NCBI GenBank assembly: GCA_028866995.1
Contig: JAGWHD010000002.1
Coordinates: 1 to 64,000, forward strand
DNA from: Microcaldota archaeon
GTDB lineage: Archaea > Micrarchaeota > Micrarchaeia > Micrarchaeales > CABMGC01
Length of the DNA stretch: 64,000 bases
Reading direction: 5' to 3'
The position numbers and the translations under genes were made by a program. Below, piece after piece: positions 33,103-41,356 of the stretch. The stretch's first letter is position 1. Every line of letters starts with the position of its first letter. The notes below the pieces were generated by a model, which had not been told where the DNA came from, searched no databases, and was given only the letters and a program-made list of their open reading frames with translations.

Positions 33103-33813
33103 ATGTCAGTAACAAACGACCTTAAGTTCCTGTGGAACTTGGTATGGGACCCGGAGAAGAATGGAAAGAAGACCATGGACTTCGGAGGGGCTGTGAAGCT
33201 CTACTACACGTTGGCGGTTCTCGCCTTTATTGCATACGTTGTGGTGGGCAGCATAGCCATATGGCTCGGCCTGAGCGTTCACGGGGCAACGACTACGTTC
33301 CCTGCAGCGACGCTCCTGGCCTTGGTGCATGCGGTGTCTTACGTGGCGCTGTTCTGGAAGGGTGTGATAACATTCTTCATACTGCTGCCGCTGGGCATAG
33401 CTGTTGAGGCACTGATATACCAGCTTGTAGGGAGAGTGTTCCTGAACGCATGGAAGGGGACGTACGAAAAGACGTTCACAGCCCTTGTGTTCAGCCTGTT
33501 CCCTCTGCTGCTGCTATACTGGCTTAGCGTGATACCTGTATTCGACGCGCTGTTCATAATACTCGCGCCAATATGGAGCCTGATAGTGCTTGTGATAGCA
33601 TTGTCGGTACAGCAGAAGATAAGGAGACTAGACGCACTTCTGATAGTGCTTCTCAAGTCCTTCCTGACGATCTTCGTGCTGCTGCTTGTCGGCCTCTCGC
33701 TGGTGAGCGCGCTCAGCTACGTGCTCGGGACCGTTGCGCACAACGGAATCCTCTCATTCCCTTGGCACAACGTTACCAATGGATGGCAGGGCATGATGAA
33801 CAGCACAGGCTGA
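33103..33813 (+). CDS. Polytopic membrane protein, Yip1-like
   Basis: A 236-residue protein with five to six membrane helices after a soluble start (DLKFLWNLVWDPEKNGKKTMDF). The N-terminal amphipathic segment followed by five hydrophobic blocks and an aromatic-rich loop fits the Yip1/YIP family outline. Function unknown. ATG 33094 is an alternative start 9 bases upstream. A strong hairpin terminator follows at 33836-33872. Confidence 0.7.
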   Translation: MSVTNDLKFLWNLVWDPEKNGKKTMDFGGAVKLYYTLAVLAFIAYVVVGSIAIWLGLSVHGATTTFPAATLLALVHAVSYVALFWKGVITFFILLPLGIAVEALIYQLVGRVFLNAWKGTYEKTFTALVFSLFPLLLLYWLSVIPVFDALFIILAPIWSLIVLVIALSVQQKIRRLDALLIVLLKSFLTIFVLLLVGLSLVSALSYVLGTVAHNGILSFPWHNVTNGWQGMMNSTG

Positions 33814-33835
33814 AGAGGATTAGTTTCCTTTCAAC

Positions 33836-33872
33836 GTCTTGGGCGATAGCGCCCAAGACTCTTTCTTTTTAA
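33836..33872 (+). terminator. Intrinsic terminator after the Yip1-like gene
   Basis: A perfect 10-bp stem (gtcttgggcg with cgcccaagac), a 4-base loop (atag) and then a T-rich run (tctttctttttaatttt). This is the clearest hairpin-plus-T-run terminator in the window. Confidence 0.8.
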
Positions 33873-33884
33873 TTTTCTCCTGCG

Positions 33885-34520
33885 TTAGCCCCTGGCAGTT
33901 CTCTTGTTCTCGTACATCTCGCTGTCCGCTCCCTTTGTAAGCATAAGCATCCCTTCATCAACGTCCCTGATCTCGGCCCCGTTAGCGCTCCTGCTGCCCG
34001 CAGATATGCTAAATTCCGGTATTCCGTAAGCGTTCCTGAGATCAGCCTCGACAGCCTGCACGTCCTTAGATACCCTCCTTATGAAAGCCGCAGCGTCAGC
34101 GTTTGACGCGTTCGGCAGCCCGACTACTATCTCATCGCCCCCGTATCTGTATGCTATATCCGTATCTCTTACGAGCCCGGATATGACGTTGCCAAGCCTT
34201 GCTAGGGCATCGTTGCCCGCGTCGTGGCCGAAGGTGTCGTTAAGCTCCTTGAATCTGTTTATGTCGAAGAATACAACTGATATGTCGGTCTTGCCGTCAA
34301 TGGCTGACTTGACCAGCTTCCTAAGCTCGCGCTCTCCCTCGCCTGCCACGTGCAATCCTGTCCTCGCGTCCCTGCTGAGCCTCTTGTAAGCCATCCTGAG
34401 CCTCAGCAATTCCGCAGTAGTGTCAGGATCCCTGTCTGTAGACCTCCTGGCTAGCTGTCTCAGACCTTGTATCTGCCTGTCCTTCTTAATGTTCCTTCTG
34501 CCTTCCATAGGATTCAGCAT
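33885..34520 (-). CDS. GGDEF-domain protein (diguanylate cyclase-like)
   Basis: After about 50 helical residues comes a complete GGDEF domain: DARTGL start motif, metal-binding Asp86 in VVFFDINRFKELNDTFGHD, active-site loop RYGGDEI (125-131) and a KGADSEMYENKR end. The loop is GGDEI instead of GGDEF, a conservative change, so cyclase activity is possible but not certain. The upstream part has no membrane or sensor domain. The predicted transcript start (about 34517) almost coincides with ATG 34520; ATG 34508 is an alternative. Confidence 0.88.
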   Translation of the reverse strand: MLNPMEGRRNIKKDRQIQGLRQLARRSTDRDPDTTAELLRLRMAYKRLSRDARTGLHVAGEGERELRKLVKSAIDGKTDISVVFFDINRFKELNDTFGHDAGNDALARLGNVISGLVRDTDIAYRYGGDEIVVGLPNASNADAAAFIRRVSKDVQAVEADLRNAYGIPEFSISAGSRSANGAEIRDVDEGMLMLTKGADSEMYENKRTARG

Positions 34521-34537
34521 ATATGGTGTGCTTCCTG

Positions 34538-34548
34538 GTATTTAAAGA
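34538..34548 (-). promoter_or_regulatory. TATA box for the GGDEF gene
   Basis: On the reverse strand this reads ctttaaatacc, the same form found upstream of several other island genes. Confidence 0.55.
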
Positions 34549-34582
34549 ATAGAAAGCCGCATGTCATTTGACGAATAGAATC

Positions 34583-35758
34583 TCACTTGCGCCCTTCGTC
34601 GCCCTCCAGCCTTTCTATCGTATCCCTTGCAGTCTGCGCCGAACTGTTCACAGCATTTTCGGCCCCTTCCTTGCCACCTGCGTTGTACTCGACCTTCAGC
34701 TCCAGGAACACGTGCCCCTTGAGGCGTATCACGTCGATTCCCATGCCTTCCAGTTCCGTGGTTCCGCTCTCCTTGTGTCTTTCGAGCCCTATCATTACCA
34801 CAGCCCTTATTGCATCCTCAGCGTGCCTTTCGCTGACAGGTATCCTGACCGCGTACATGCCGCTGCCGTTCTCTTCTGTCCTTCTCTCTACGAGCGCTAT
34901 GCCTGTCTCAAGGTCCTTCTCAGCGAAATACGTCCTCCTTCTCTCGTTACCCATATCCGGTATCGGCATTACCCCGATGTCATCCCCGCCTATATGCCTA
35001 GATACGGTGTCCTCAGCACCTTCGAGCGATATCCCGTTCTCGGATGCCTTCATCGCGACAGCCACGAATCTGGAAGCACGCCTGTCAAGGACAGCGTCCT
35101 CGAAGATTGCCGAGGAGAGCTTTTCGTCAGTCATGTCAAGCATGTCCTTCATGGTCTTTACGTAATCAAAGCTATTATGCGCGAGAAGAAGAAGCGCCCC
35201 GTACCTGCCGTACGCGTCCATGTTATTCCTCATGAAGTTCGAATCTGCGTTGCCCTCGATGCTCTCCATGCTGAAGGCATGCGTGCCGAGGCCGCGCAGG
35301 TCACGGAGCAGTTCCATGACTATGTTCGCTTCAATGGAGCCTTTCAGAGTGCCGTCGTCCCGCACAAGGACCATCGACATGGCCGTTGCGCAGAATTCCG
35401 ACGCGCAGCTGTTCGCTATCTCCCTCGCGAACGCCTCGCCGTCGTTCGGAGCGCCATTGACCATTCTGCCAGTCATGTCTCTGTAGTAGTGCACAACAGG
35501 CCTCAGCACAGCGCATATCCTGTCCTTCTCCTCGAAGCCGGCATTCTCTATGCTGCCGCTCACTGCAACCGTCCTGTTGTCGTAGAAGCTGATAAAGCCG
35601 TCCTTGGCACCCGCGTTCCATCTCTTGCCGTCTATGTATCCGATGTTCCCTCTCTTCACCAGGCTTCCGCTTATGGCGTTGAAATAGCTTACCGCAGCCT
35701 CAGCTATCTCGGTTATCGACCTTACCTTCGGTTCAGGTTTCCTTGTTTTCTCTATCAT
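34583..35758 (-). CDS. Unknown protein with a GGDDI motif, next to the GGDEF gene
   Basis: A 391-residue protein I cannot assign. Residues 253-267 read SRHIGGDDIGVMPIP, a strand-GGDD-strand pattern like the palm cyclase loop of GGDEF and Cas10 proteins. The preceding strand (FVAVAMKAS) lacks the expected metal-binding Asp. The rest is mixed alpha/beta, with no membrane span. ATG 35758 is 32 bases from a TATA box at 35786-35795. It lies directly upstream of the GGDEF gene but has its own promoter. Confidence 0.6.
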   Translation of the reverse strand: MIEKTRKPEPKVRSITEIAEAAVSYFNAISGSLVKRGNIGYIDGKRWNAGAKDGFISFYDNRTVAVSGSIENAGFEEKDRICAVLRPVVHYYRDMTGRMVNGAPNDGEAFAREIANSCASEFCATAMSMVLVRDDGTLKGSIEANIVMELLRDLRGLGTHAFSMESIEGNADSNFMRNNMDAYGRYGALLLLAHNSFDYVKTMKDMLDMTDEKLSSAIFEDAVLDRRASRFVAVAMKASENGISLEGAEDTVSRHIGGDDIGVMPIPDMGNERRRTYFAEKDLETGIALVERRTEENGSGMYAVRIPVSERHAEDAIRAVVMIGLERHKESGTTELEGMGIDVIRLKGHVFLELKVEYNAGGKEGAENAVNSSAQTARDTIERLEGDEGRK

Positions 35759-35785
35759 GTTGACAACATCAGGTCAGATTCCATG

Positions 35786-35795
35786 GTATTTATAG
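35786..35795 (-). promoter_or_regulatory. TATA box for the 34583-35758 gene
   Basis: On the reverse strand this reads ctataaatac, with a predicted start near 35764. Confidence 0.55.
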
Positions 35796-35806
35796 CTTTC
35801 AGGGCA

Positions 35807-36244
35807 CTACGTCTTCCGTTTTACCCTGCCGAAACTCCTGGTTATCTTTGTGTCGGGCTTCGTATCGAAGTCCATGTAGCATATCCATGAAGGCCTTATC
35901 GCAAAATAGGCCAGCCCCTCCTTCTTCTCCCACTGCTTGAGCAGCGGATCCTTCTTCCATAATAGGCTCTTCGCCTCTTCCAGTTCCTTTCCCTGTTTCA
36001 ACTCGATAGACAATCCTTCGTAGCGCAGCGTCCTCTCCCCTTTGTGGATCTCGAACGCGACGTTCCTGTTCTTGATGTTACTGTACTTCCTAGAATCCCT
36101 TGAGGTGCAGAAGAGGAGCATGTATCCCTTTGACGCGTATTCCATTAGCGCTGAACTAGGCTTTCCGCGGCCAGATATGTACGACAGCACTCCCACGTCG
36201 CACATCCTCATGAAGCTCTGTACCAGTTTGGATCTCGTATCCAT
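35807..36244 (-). CDS. Pyridoxamine 5'-phosphate oxidase-like flavin-binding protein
   Basis: A 145-residue split-barrel protein: GVLSYISGRGKPSSALMEYA, then MLLFCTSRDSRKYSNIKNRNVAFEI, the typical first half of PNPOx-like FMN proteins, and a late strand GLAYFAIRPSWICYMDF. True PNPOx is unlikely given the short length; a general flavin or F420-binding reductase is likelier. It is the last gene of the operon that starts with TFB, beginning 4 bases after the previous stop. Confidence 0.8.
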   Translation of the reverse strand: MDTRSKLVQSFMRMCDVGVLSYISGRGKPSSALMEYASKGYMLLFCTSRDSRKYSNIKNRNVAFEIHKGERTLRYEGLSIELKQGKELEEAKSLLWKKDPLLKQWEKKEGLAYFAIRPSWICYMDFDTKPDTKITRSFGRVKRKT

Positions 36245-36248
36245 GGGC

Positions 36249-36653
36249 CTACCTCTTCCTGGAATTGACAGGCCTCATGAACCTGTAAAGAAGAAGCGCT
36301 ATCGCGCACGTGAAAGCCACCATGATAGGTATGGAGATTGTCCTGTAGTAGCTTATCCTAGAATACTCGGCCTTCCCTGCGCCCAGCGCCAGGTTAGCGT
36401 ATACCACAGCCTGGTTTGGCGATGTGACGACAATGGACTTAGACTTGTTAAGGTAGGAATAGGCAACTGTCATGTTAGGCTGGAATATCAGGTACGCGCT
36501 GGAATTCACCATCGTGATATACGAGGACACGTTGCTTATCGTCAGGTTGGCCTGCGCGCTGCTGTAGTTCTGCGCGGATATGGTCTCTGAGAACGCCAAT
36601 TGCGGGATAAGGGCTGACAAAAGCGCAAGGCCCATTATCCCTAGGCGCATCAT
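36249..36653 (-). CDS. Secreted, membrane-tethered small protein, unknown
   Basis: A signal peptide (GIMGLALLSALIPQLAFS) is followed by about 80 Asn/Ser/Tyr-rich residues with several N-x-S/T sequons. A C-terminal membrane helix (ISIPIMVAFTCAIALLLY) with a basic tail follows. The outer domain should face outside. It begins 5 bases after the TFB stop, which is an odd operon partner. Confidence 0.72.
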   Translation of the reverse strand: MMRLGIMGLALLSALIPQLAFSETISAQNYSSAQANLTISNVSSYITMVNSSAYLIFQPNMTVAYSYLNKSKSIVVTSPNQAVVYANLALGAGKAEYSRISYYRTISIPIMVAFTCAIALLLYRFMRPVNSRKR

Positions 36654-36658
36654 ACCAT

Positions 36659-37741
36659 CTACAGGTTCACGTCTATGTTGAGCTCCTTCTTCAGCTCCCT
36701 GTACCTGTTCCTTATCGTGACCTCTGTCACTCCTGCGACATCGGCTACCTCCTTCTGAGTCCTCCTCTCGCCGACAAGTGCGCCAGCGATGTAGACCGCA
36801 GCTGCCGATACTCCGGTAGGGCTCCTTCCGCTTACCAGGCCCTTCTTCATGGCCTGCTTCAGGAGCACCATCGCCTTCTCCTGCGCCTCGCCGCTCAGCT
36901 TGAGCGCAGATACGTATCTTGGCACGTAGCTCGATGGGTCGGTCAAAGGTATCCTCAGTCCTAGCTCGTGGGCTATGACCCTGAAGCTCCTTCCTATCTC
37001 CTTCTTCGGGACTCCTGATATCGAAGCGATCTCGTCAAGCGTCCTTGGCATCCCGGCCCTTCTGCATACAGCGTAAAGCGCCGCGTTGACAACCGTCTCG
37101 ATGGGCCTTCCCCTTATGAGGTTGTTCTTGACGCACTGCCTGTAAAGGAGCGCAGACTGCTCCCTTATGTTCTCAGGAAGCCCGAGATAGCTTGCCACTC
37201 TGTTGAGTTCCGGCAGGGCCACGAGGTAGTTCCTCTCGCTCGAGCTTGCTATCGAGGCGCGCTTGTGCCACTTCCTCATCCTGTAGAGCTGCGCCTGCCT
37301 CTTCGAAGGGAGCTTAGTGCCCCTGATGTCCTTGTTGTACATGTCTATTTCAGTCACAAGGCCCTTGTTCGGCTTCATGTACTTGATGGGAGCTCCAGTC
37401 CTGGCCCTAGCGTTCCTCTGGTCGGTGTCGAAAGCCCTCCATTCAGGGCCGACGTCCGTGACGTTCTCCTCTATGACAAGGCCGCAGTTGTTGCAGATGT
37501 ACTCTCCCTTGTCGTTGTCGAATATGATATCGTTGCTGCCGCAGCTTGGGCAGTGCTTCGCCTCGTCGCGCCTCGATGAGAAGCCCTTCCCGAGGGTCTC
37601 TACGTCAAGCATGGCCTCAGTCTTGAATACAGGTTCAGCCTCCTGCTGCGCCTCCCTGTGCTGCATCTGCGCTACAGGCCTTGGCGCGGCTCTGGATCCG
37701 CTTGAAGTTGCCTTTGTCTTTTTTGTCTTTGATTTTGCCAT
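36659..37741 (-). CDS. tfb: Transcription initiation factor B (TFB/TFIIB)
   Basis: A zinc ribbon (HCPSCGSND...YICNNCGLVIEE), a B-reader/linker region (GPEWRAFDTDQRNARARTGAPI) and two cyclin repeats (starting near YLVALPELNRVASYLGL and VPRYVSALKLSGEAQ) form a standard TFB. It recruits RNA polymerase to TATA/TBP complexes. A Lys/Ala/Gln-rich N-terminal extension of about 60 residues precedes the ribbon. ATG 37741 is used; ATG 37750 is also possible. Confidence 0.97.
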   Translation of the reverse strand: MAKSKTKKTKATSSGSRAAPRPVAQMQHREAQQEAEPVFKTEAMLDVETLGKGFSSRRDEAKHCPSCGSNDIIFDNDKGEYICNNCGLVIEENVTDVGPEWRAFDTDQRNARARTGAPIKYMKPNKGLVTEIDMYNKDIRGTKLPSKRQAQLYRMRKWHKRASIASSSERNYLVALPELNRVASYLGLPENIREQSALLYRQCVKNNLIRGRPIETVVNAALYAVCRRAGMPRTLDEIASISGVPKKEIGRSFRVIAHELGLRIPLTDPSSYVPRYVSALKLSGEAQEKAMVLLKQAMKKGLVSGRSPTGVSAAAVYIAGALVGERRTQKEVADVAGVTEVTIRNRYRELKKELNIDVNL

Positions 37742-37845
37742 TTCTACCACTTAGCATATAGTATATTTTCCTAAAGCTTTCCAAAAGAGAAGTATTAGAA
37801 TGGTATGCGATAAGATATATAAAGCTTTCGGCATGCCTTACGAGG

Positions 37846-39030
37846 TCAAGCCGCTTTTCGAAGCGCCCGTTCCGCTTTAGTCGTAGCGACCTTCGCCTGC
37901 GCTATCTCGGCTGCAGTTTTCCTCATCTCCTTCTCCTCGTCTTCTGTTATTAGCCCTGCAGCCAAGAGCAGCCTGTAGTGGCTCTTGCCGTACATGTCGT
38001 ACAGCCCCCCAAGGCCGCTTTCCTTCATGCGCGTTGCCATCTCGTCCCTCGTTATCTTGACAGGCGCCTTGCCTATCCTGTCGGCAATCCACCATACCGC
38101 TTCAATGACATTGTCGGAATTGTTGAAAAAGCCCGGCTGCACCCTGTTCATCTCCCATGGCCTGATGTTGAGCTCGGGATAGGCCTCCTGCACTGCCTGG
38201 TAAGGGCTTGAATTATAATAATGATACAACATTCCGTCCAGCCTGTGCCTCTTGAAATGCGACCTCTTGAGTTTCCTGGGGTCCTTCACAGTCCTCTCCA
38301 CCAGCCACCTTGTCGCCTCTATTCGTGTATCCTTGGATTCGTACGTATGGTTCGGGGTGTGCTTCATCTCCCATGGCCTGATCTTGAGCTCGGGATAGGC
38401 CTCGCTCACCGCAGCGTAGGGGCTGTTGTTGTAGTATGTCATCAGCGCTCTCAGTCTGTTGTTTATGAAATGATCCCAGGTGATATCCCTGGGCTTGATG
38501 CGCAGTTTCTCCTCAAGCAAGTCTCTTGTTGCATTTATCCTGTTCGTTGCATTTTCAAAGTAATGCGCAGGCGTGACGAGCATCTCCCATGGCCTGATGT
38601 TGAGCTCGGGGAATGCGCTGGAGACCGCCTTGTAAGGGCTGCCATTGTAGTATTCATTCAACATCCCTTCCAGCCTGTTGTTGATGAAATGGTCCTGGGT
38701 AGCATCTTTGGGGTCTATCCTGAGCACCTGCAGGAAAAGGAACCTAATGGCATCCGAACGAGCCTTTGGTCTGGAATCCCATTCCGCATGAGTCAGTTTC
38801 CGTTCCCCATTATCATGCTTGTACCAACCCATCACAATCCAGAAATCGTCCATGGTTCTGGGCTTCCTGGGTCTTATTATTGGCACCCCGTCTATTATCA
38901 CCTTCTCATAATCCCGTCTCAGGTCTTCTATTGTGGTGCCGCTGGGCCTCTTGCTTGATTTTAGGAGTTGCCTTAGCTCATGCTCGTCAAGGTCTCGAGG
39001 TCTGCGTGTAGTAGCCGCAAGGTGAGCCAT
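37846..39030 (-). CDS. Protein with three 72-residue SPY...PWEM repeats
   Basis: A 394-residue basic protein. Three near-identical units end at residues 150, 222 and 294 with (A/S)xxPEL(N/K)IRPWEM, preceded by HF(I/K)xxRLxxxxxYYNxSPYxAV. A fourth, decayed unit follows at 310-357. Each unit looks like a helical, Trp-containing, DNA-binding-type module. The C-terminus is Ala/Lys-rich. No nuclease motif is seen. ATG 39030 is 26 bases from a TATA box (39051-39061) shared with cydA. Confidence 0.7.
   Translation of the reverse strand: MAHLAATTRRPRDLDEHELRQLLKSSKRPSGTTIEDLRRDYEKVIIDGVPIIRPRKPRTMDDFWIVMGWYKHDNGERKLTHAEWDSRPKARSDAIRFLFLQVLRIDPKDATQDHFINNRLEGMLNEYYNGSPYKAVSSAFPELNIRPWEMLVTPAHYFENATNRINATRDLLEEKLRIKPRDITWDHFINNRLRALMTYYNNSPYAAVSEAYPELKIRPWEMKHTPNHTYESKDTRIEATRWLVERTVKDPRKLKRSHFKRHRLDGMLYHYYNSSPYQAVQEAYPELNIRPWEMNRVQPGFFNNSDNVIEAVWWIADRIGKAPVKITRDEMATRMKESGLGGLYDMYGKSHYRLLLAAGLITEDEEKEMRKTAAEIAQAKVATTKAERALRKAA
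38149..38187 (-). repeat. Internal coding repeat, unit 3 of three
   Basis: catctcccatggcctgat and the following tgagctcgggataggcctc recur at 38365 and 38581. The spacing is exactly 216 bp, the DNA form of the 72-residue repeats. Confidence 0.85.
38365..38403 (-). repeat. Internal coding repeat, unit 2 of three
   Basis: Same element as at 38149, with one mismatch over the first 39 bases (gatctt for gatgtt). Confidence 0.85.
38581..38613 (-). repeat. Internal coding repeat, unit 1 of three
   Basis: Same element as at 38149; identity is lost after tgagctcggg. Confidence 0.85.
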
Positions 39031-39050
39031 AGGGTATGGTGAAATAAGGA

Positions 39051-39061
39051 GATATTTTAAG
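39051..39061. promoter_or_regulatory. Shared TATA box: repeat protein (left) and cydAB (right)
   Basis: The sequence gatattttaag reads cttaaaatatc on the other strand. The leftward start coincides with ATG 39030. The rightward transcript would begin near 39082, just before ATG 39090. Confidence 0.55.
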
Positions 39062-39089
39062 CTTGCGGAGCGTTCAATAATCGGATTGG

Positions 39090-40421
39090 ATGGTTGGCGC
39101 GGTCCTTGCTGACAGGGCGCTCATGGGGTTCTCTCTCGGGGTGCACATAATCCTTGCCGTGATAGGCATAGCCCTGCCGCTGATAATACTGCTTTCAGAG
39201 ATCATGTACGCGAGGACCAAGGACAAGGCATACAGGGCGCTCTCCAAGAGGCTGTCCACAGTCCTTGTGATACTCTTCGCAGTGGGCACAGCATCAGGAA
39301 CACTGGTGGCTCTGGAGCTCGCTGTACTGTGGCCCAAGTTCATGGCGCTTGTGGGGCAGGTTGCCATACTTCCGTTCTACGTCGAAGCCTTCGCCTTCTT
39401 CGGCGAGGCGATATTCCTTTCAGCGTTCCTCTACTCCTATCACAGGAACATGGACAACTCGAGAGCGAGGATGCTCTTCATGGCGATAGTCGCTGTGTGC
39501 GCCGCGCTGTCAGGGGCGCTGATAACGATGGTGAACGCTTTCATGAACACGCCCGCGGGTTTCGACATACAGCAGTACCTGCTCAACGGGACGATAACCG
39601 ATGTGCATCCTCTTGCTGCGTTCAATACGCCTTCTACAGGGATAGAGGTGCTCCATGTCCTTTCAACATCGTACATGGTTGGCGCTTTCCTGTTCCTGGC
39701 ATATGTCTGCTACAGGCTGCTTAAGGAGAACGATGCGCTGAGGCGCGAGTACTACAGGAAGGCGGCGAGGCTTATCTTCTGGGTCGTGCTCATAGCGACT
39801 GTCATAGCGGTATACAGCGGCATACAGTCTATAGCTTCGATGTACTACCTGCAGCCTGAGAAGTTCGCAGCGATAGAGGGCGACATGATAGCCCAGGCAT
39901 ACGCTCCCGAGTACCTAGGCGGCATACCTGTCAACGGCACGCTGAAATATTACATAGCTATACCTGGCCTTCAATCCATACTGGCTACAGGAAGCCCATC
40001 AGGAACCGTCCCCGGGCTTGAGCAGTATCCGCAGAGCACGTGGCCGCCGCTCATAGTGCATACGATGTTCGACCCTCTGGTCGGCAGCGGCTTCGCTATA
40101 GGCGCGCTGCTTGCACTGGTCCTGCTGATGATGGTTCTGAAGAGGAGGCCTTTCGAGAGCAGGCTGTTACTGTACCTCATGATAATCGCGGGGATGCTGT
40201 CGCTCTTCCTGCTGGAGGACGGATGGGCTATGGCCGAGATAGGCAGGCAGCCTTGGATAATATACAATGTCATGAGCGTGAGCGACGCTGCCAACGCCTC
40301 TCCCCAGGTCATACCGATAGCCGCTGCTCTCATGCTCTTCTATGCAGTGATAATGCCCTTCACGCTCCTTGTACTGCGAAGGATATTCGATGGCAGGCAG
40401 CTCGAGGCTGATATGCGATGA
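39090..40421 (+). CDS. cydA: Cytochrome bd oxidase subunit I
   Basis: A nine-helix membrane protein with haem ligands His19 (SLGVHII) and His189 (VLHVLSTSYMVG). The proton/haem-region Glu99 and Glu106 lie in YVEAFAFFGEAIF, and the hallmark GRQPW motif is in AEIGRQPWII. It reduces O2 with quinol in the membrane. The Q-loop is of the short type. cydB overlaps its stop by 4 bases (ATGA). Confidence 0.95.
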   Translation: MVGAVLADRALMGFSLGVHIILAVIGIALPLIILLSEIMYARTKDKAYRALSKRLSTVLVILFAVGTASGTLVALELAVLWPKFMALVGQVAILPFYVEAFAFFGEAIFLSAFLYSYHRNMDNSRARMLFMAIVAVCAALSGALITMVNAFMNTPAGFDIQQYLLNGTITDVHPLAAFNTPSTGIEVLHVLSTSYMVGAFLFLAYVCYRLLKENDALRREYYRKAARLIFWVVLIATVIAVYSGIQSIASMYYLQPEKFAAIEGDMIAQAYAPEYLGGIPVNGTLKYYIAIPGLQSILATGSPSGTVPGLEQYPQSTWPPLIVHTMFDPLVGSGFAIGALLALVLLMMVLKRRPFESRLLLYLMIIAGMLSLFLLEDGWAMAEIGRQPWIIYNVMSVSDAANASPQVIPIAAALMLFYAVIMPFTLLVLRRIFDGRQLEADMR

Positions 40422-41356
40422 ACGCGCTAGCTATACTTAACTATTCCATACTTGCGGCATTCCTCAGCATGTTCGTGCTCGAGGTCGGCATAGCCATGCT
40501 CATGCTGTTCAAGGATAGCTACAGCGCACGCATGAGAAGGTACCTTATGCCTATATGGGAGCTGGCAGGCACGACAGCCGTGTTCTACGTCGTCAACCTT
40601 ATAGCAACATATCCAGGCATGCTCAACGTGATAGGCAACGCTTACATGGCGCCGCTTCTCATAGCCGCGCTCTTCCTGCTCCTGCGCAACGCATTCCTCT
40701 CATATTCCGCCTATTCCGGGGCCGAGTTAAAGGCATATACCGCGATATACTCGCTTTCCACGATAGCGATAGCTGTGATAGCGCTAACTGTCCTGAGCTC
40801 TGCGGCTACGGGCTCAGGCCTAGGCCCGGCTCTTGGCAGCCTGGACATCGCAGCAGCGTTCCTCAGCCCGTTCAACATCGTCCTGATCATAGGCACTGTG
40901 CTTGTTGCGCTCTCCTTTGCGATAGCCGCCTTCGAGATGGATGACCTTAGGGGCGTCGGAGCAGGAGCAGCCCTCTTCGGAATCGCGCTGCTGCTTTTCG
41001 GCACGTATTTCCTCCTAGGCGCAGTGCAGCTGTCAGGACAGTCGTCGCTTGCAAGGATTGCTGCTGCAGCGGCCCTTGCGATGGCCGCGCTCTTCTGCTA
41101 CAAGAGAAAGAGGGTCGCGAAGTATGCGTACGCCATCCTGTTGTTCATTGGCATCCTGCTGCTGGAAGCTGAGCAGTATCCTTACGTATTCGGCAACGTT
41201 GACATAACATCGTATGCCAACAACTCCGGAATAGCCGGGTACGAACTCGTAATAACAGCTGTAGGCGGCCTCCTACTGCTAGCGTCTGTCGCATACCTTG
41301 TCTATTCGGTATACCTGAAGAAAGAGCCCGCCCCTATCCCTTCCTCGAAGGCATGA
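40418..41356 (+). CDS. cydB: Cytochrome bd oxidase subunit II, divergent
   Basis: About eight membrane helices in 312 residues. The segment MPIWELAGTTAVFYVVNLIATYPGML corresponds to the CydB helix with the conserved Trp and the later F/YP. Overall identity to known CydB is low, so position (overlapping the cydA stop) is a large part of the evidence. It forms the heterodimer with CydA. Its 3' end overlaps the next, convergent gene by 23 bases. Confidence 0.82.
   Translation: MNALAILNYSILAAFLSMFVLEVGIAMLMLFKDSYSARMRRYLMPIWELAGTTAVFYVVNLIATYPGMLNVIGNAYMAPLLIAALFLLLRNAFLSYSAYSGAELKAYTAIYSLSTIAIAVIALTVLSSAATGSGLGPALGSLDIAAAFLSPFNIVLIIGTVLVALSFAIAAFEMDDLRGVGAGAALFGIALLLFGTYFLLGAVQLSGQSSLARIAAAAALAMAALFCYKRKRVAKYAYAILLFIGILLLEAEQYPYVFGNVDITSYANNSGIAGYELVITAVGGLLLLASVAYLVYSVYLKKEPAPIPSSKA

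Noticed and set aside
32048-33112. 354-codon forward frame opposite the helical-repeat protein
   Set aside because: It ends inside the promoter region of the Yip1-like gene and reads as a low-complexity Arg/Leu/Tyr shadow.
34568-35890. 440-codon open frame antisense to the 34583-35758 gene
   Set aside because: The reverse-strand gene has a TATA box at the right distance and genome-like codon use. The forward frame has neither and crosses the end of the next gene.
38149-38613. Regularly spaced repeats that could suggest a CRISPR array
   Set aside because: The spacing is 216 bp and in frame with a coding sequence. The units encode protein repeats, and there are no 25-40 bp spacers or cas genes.
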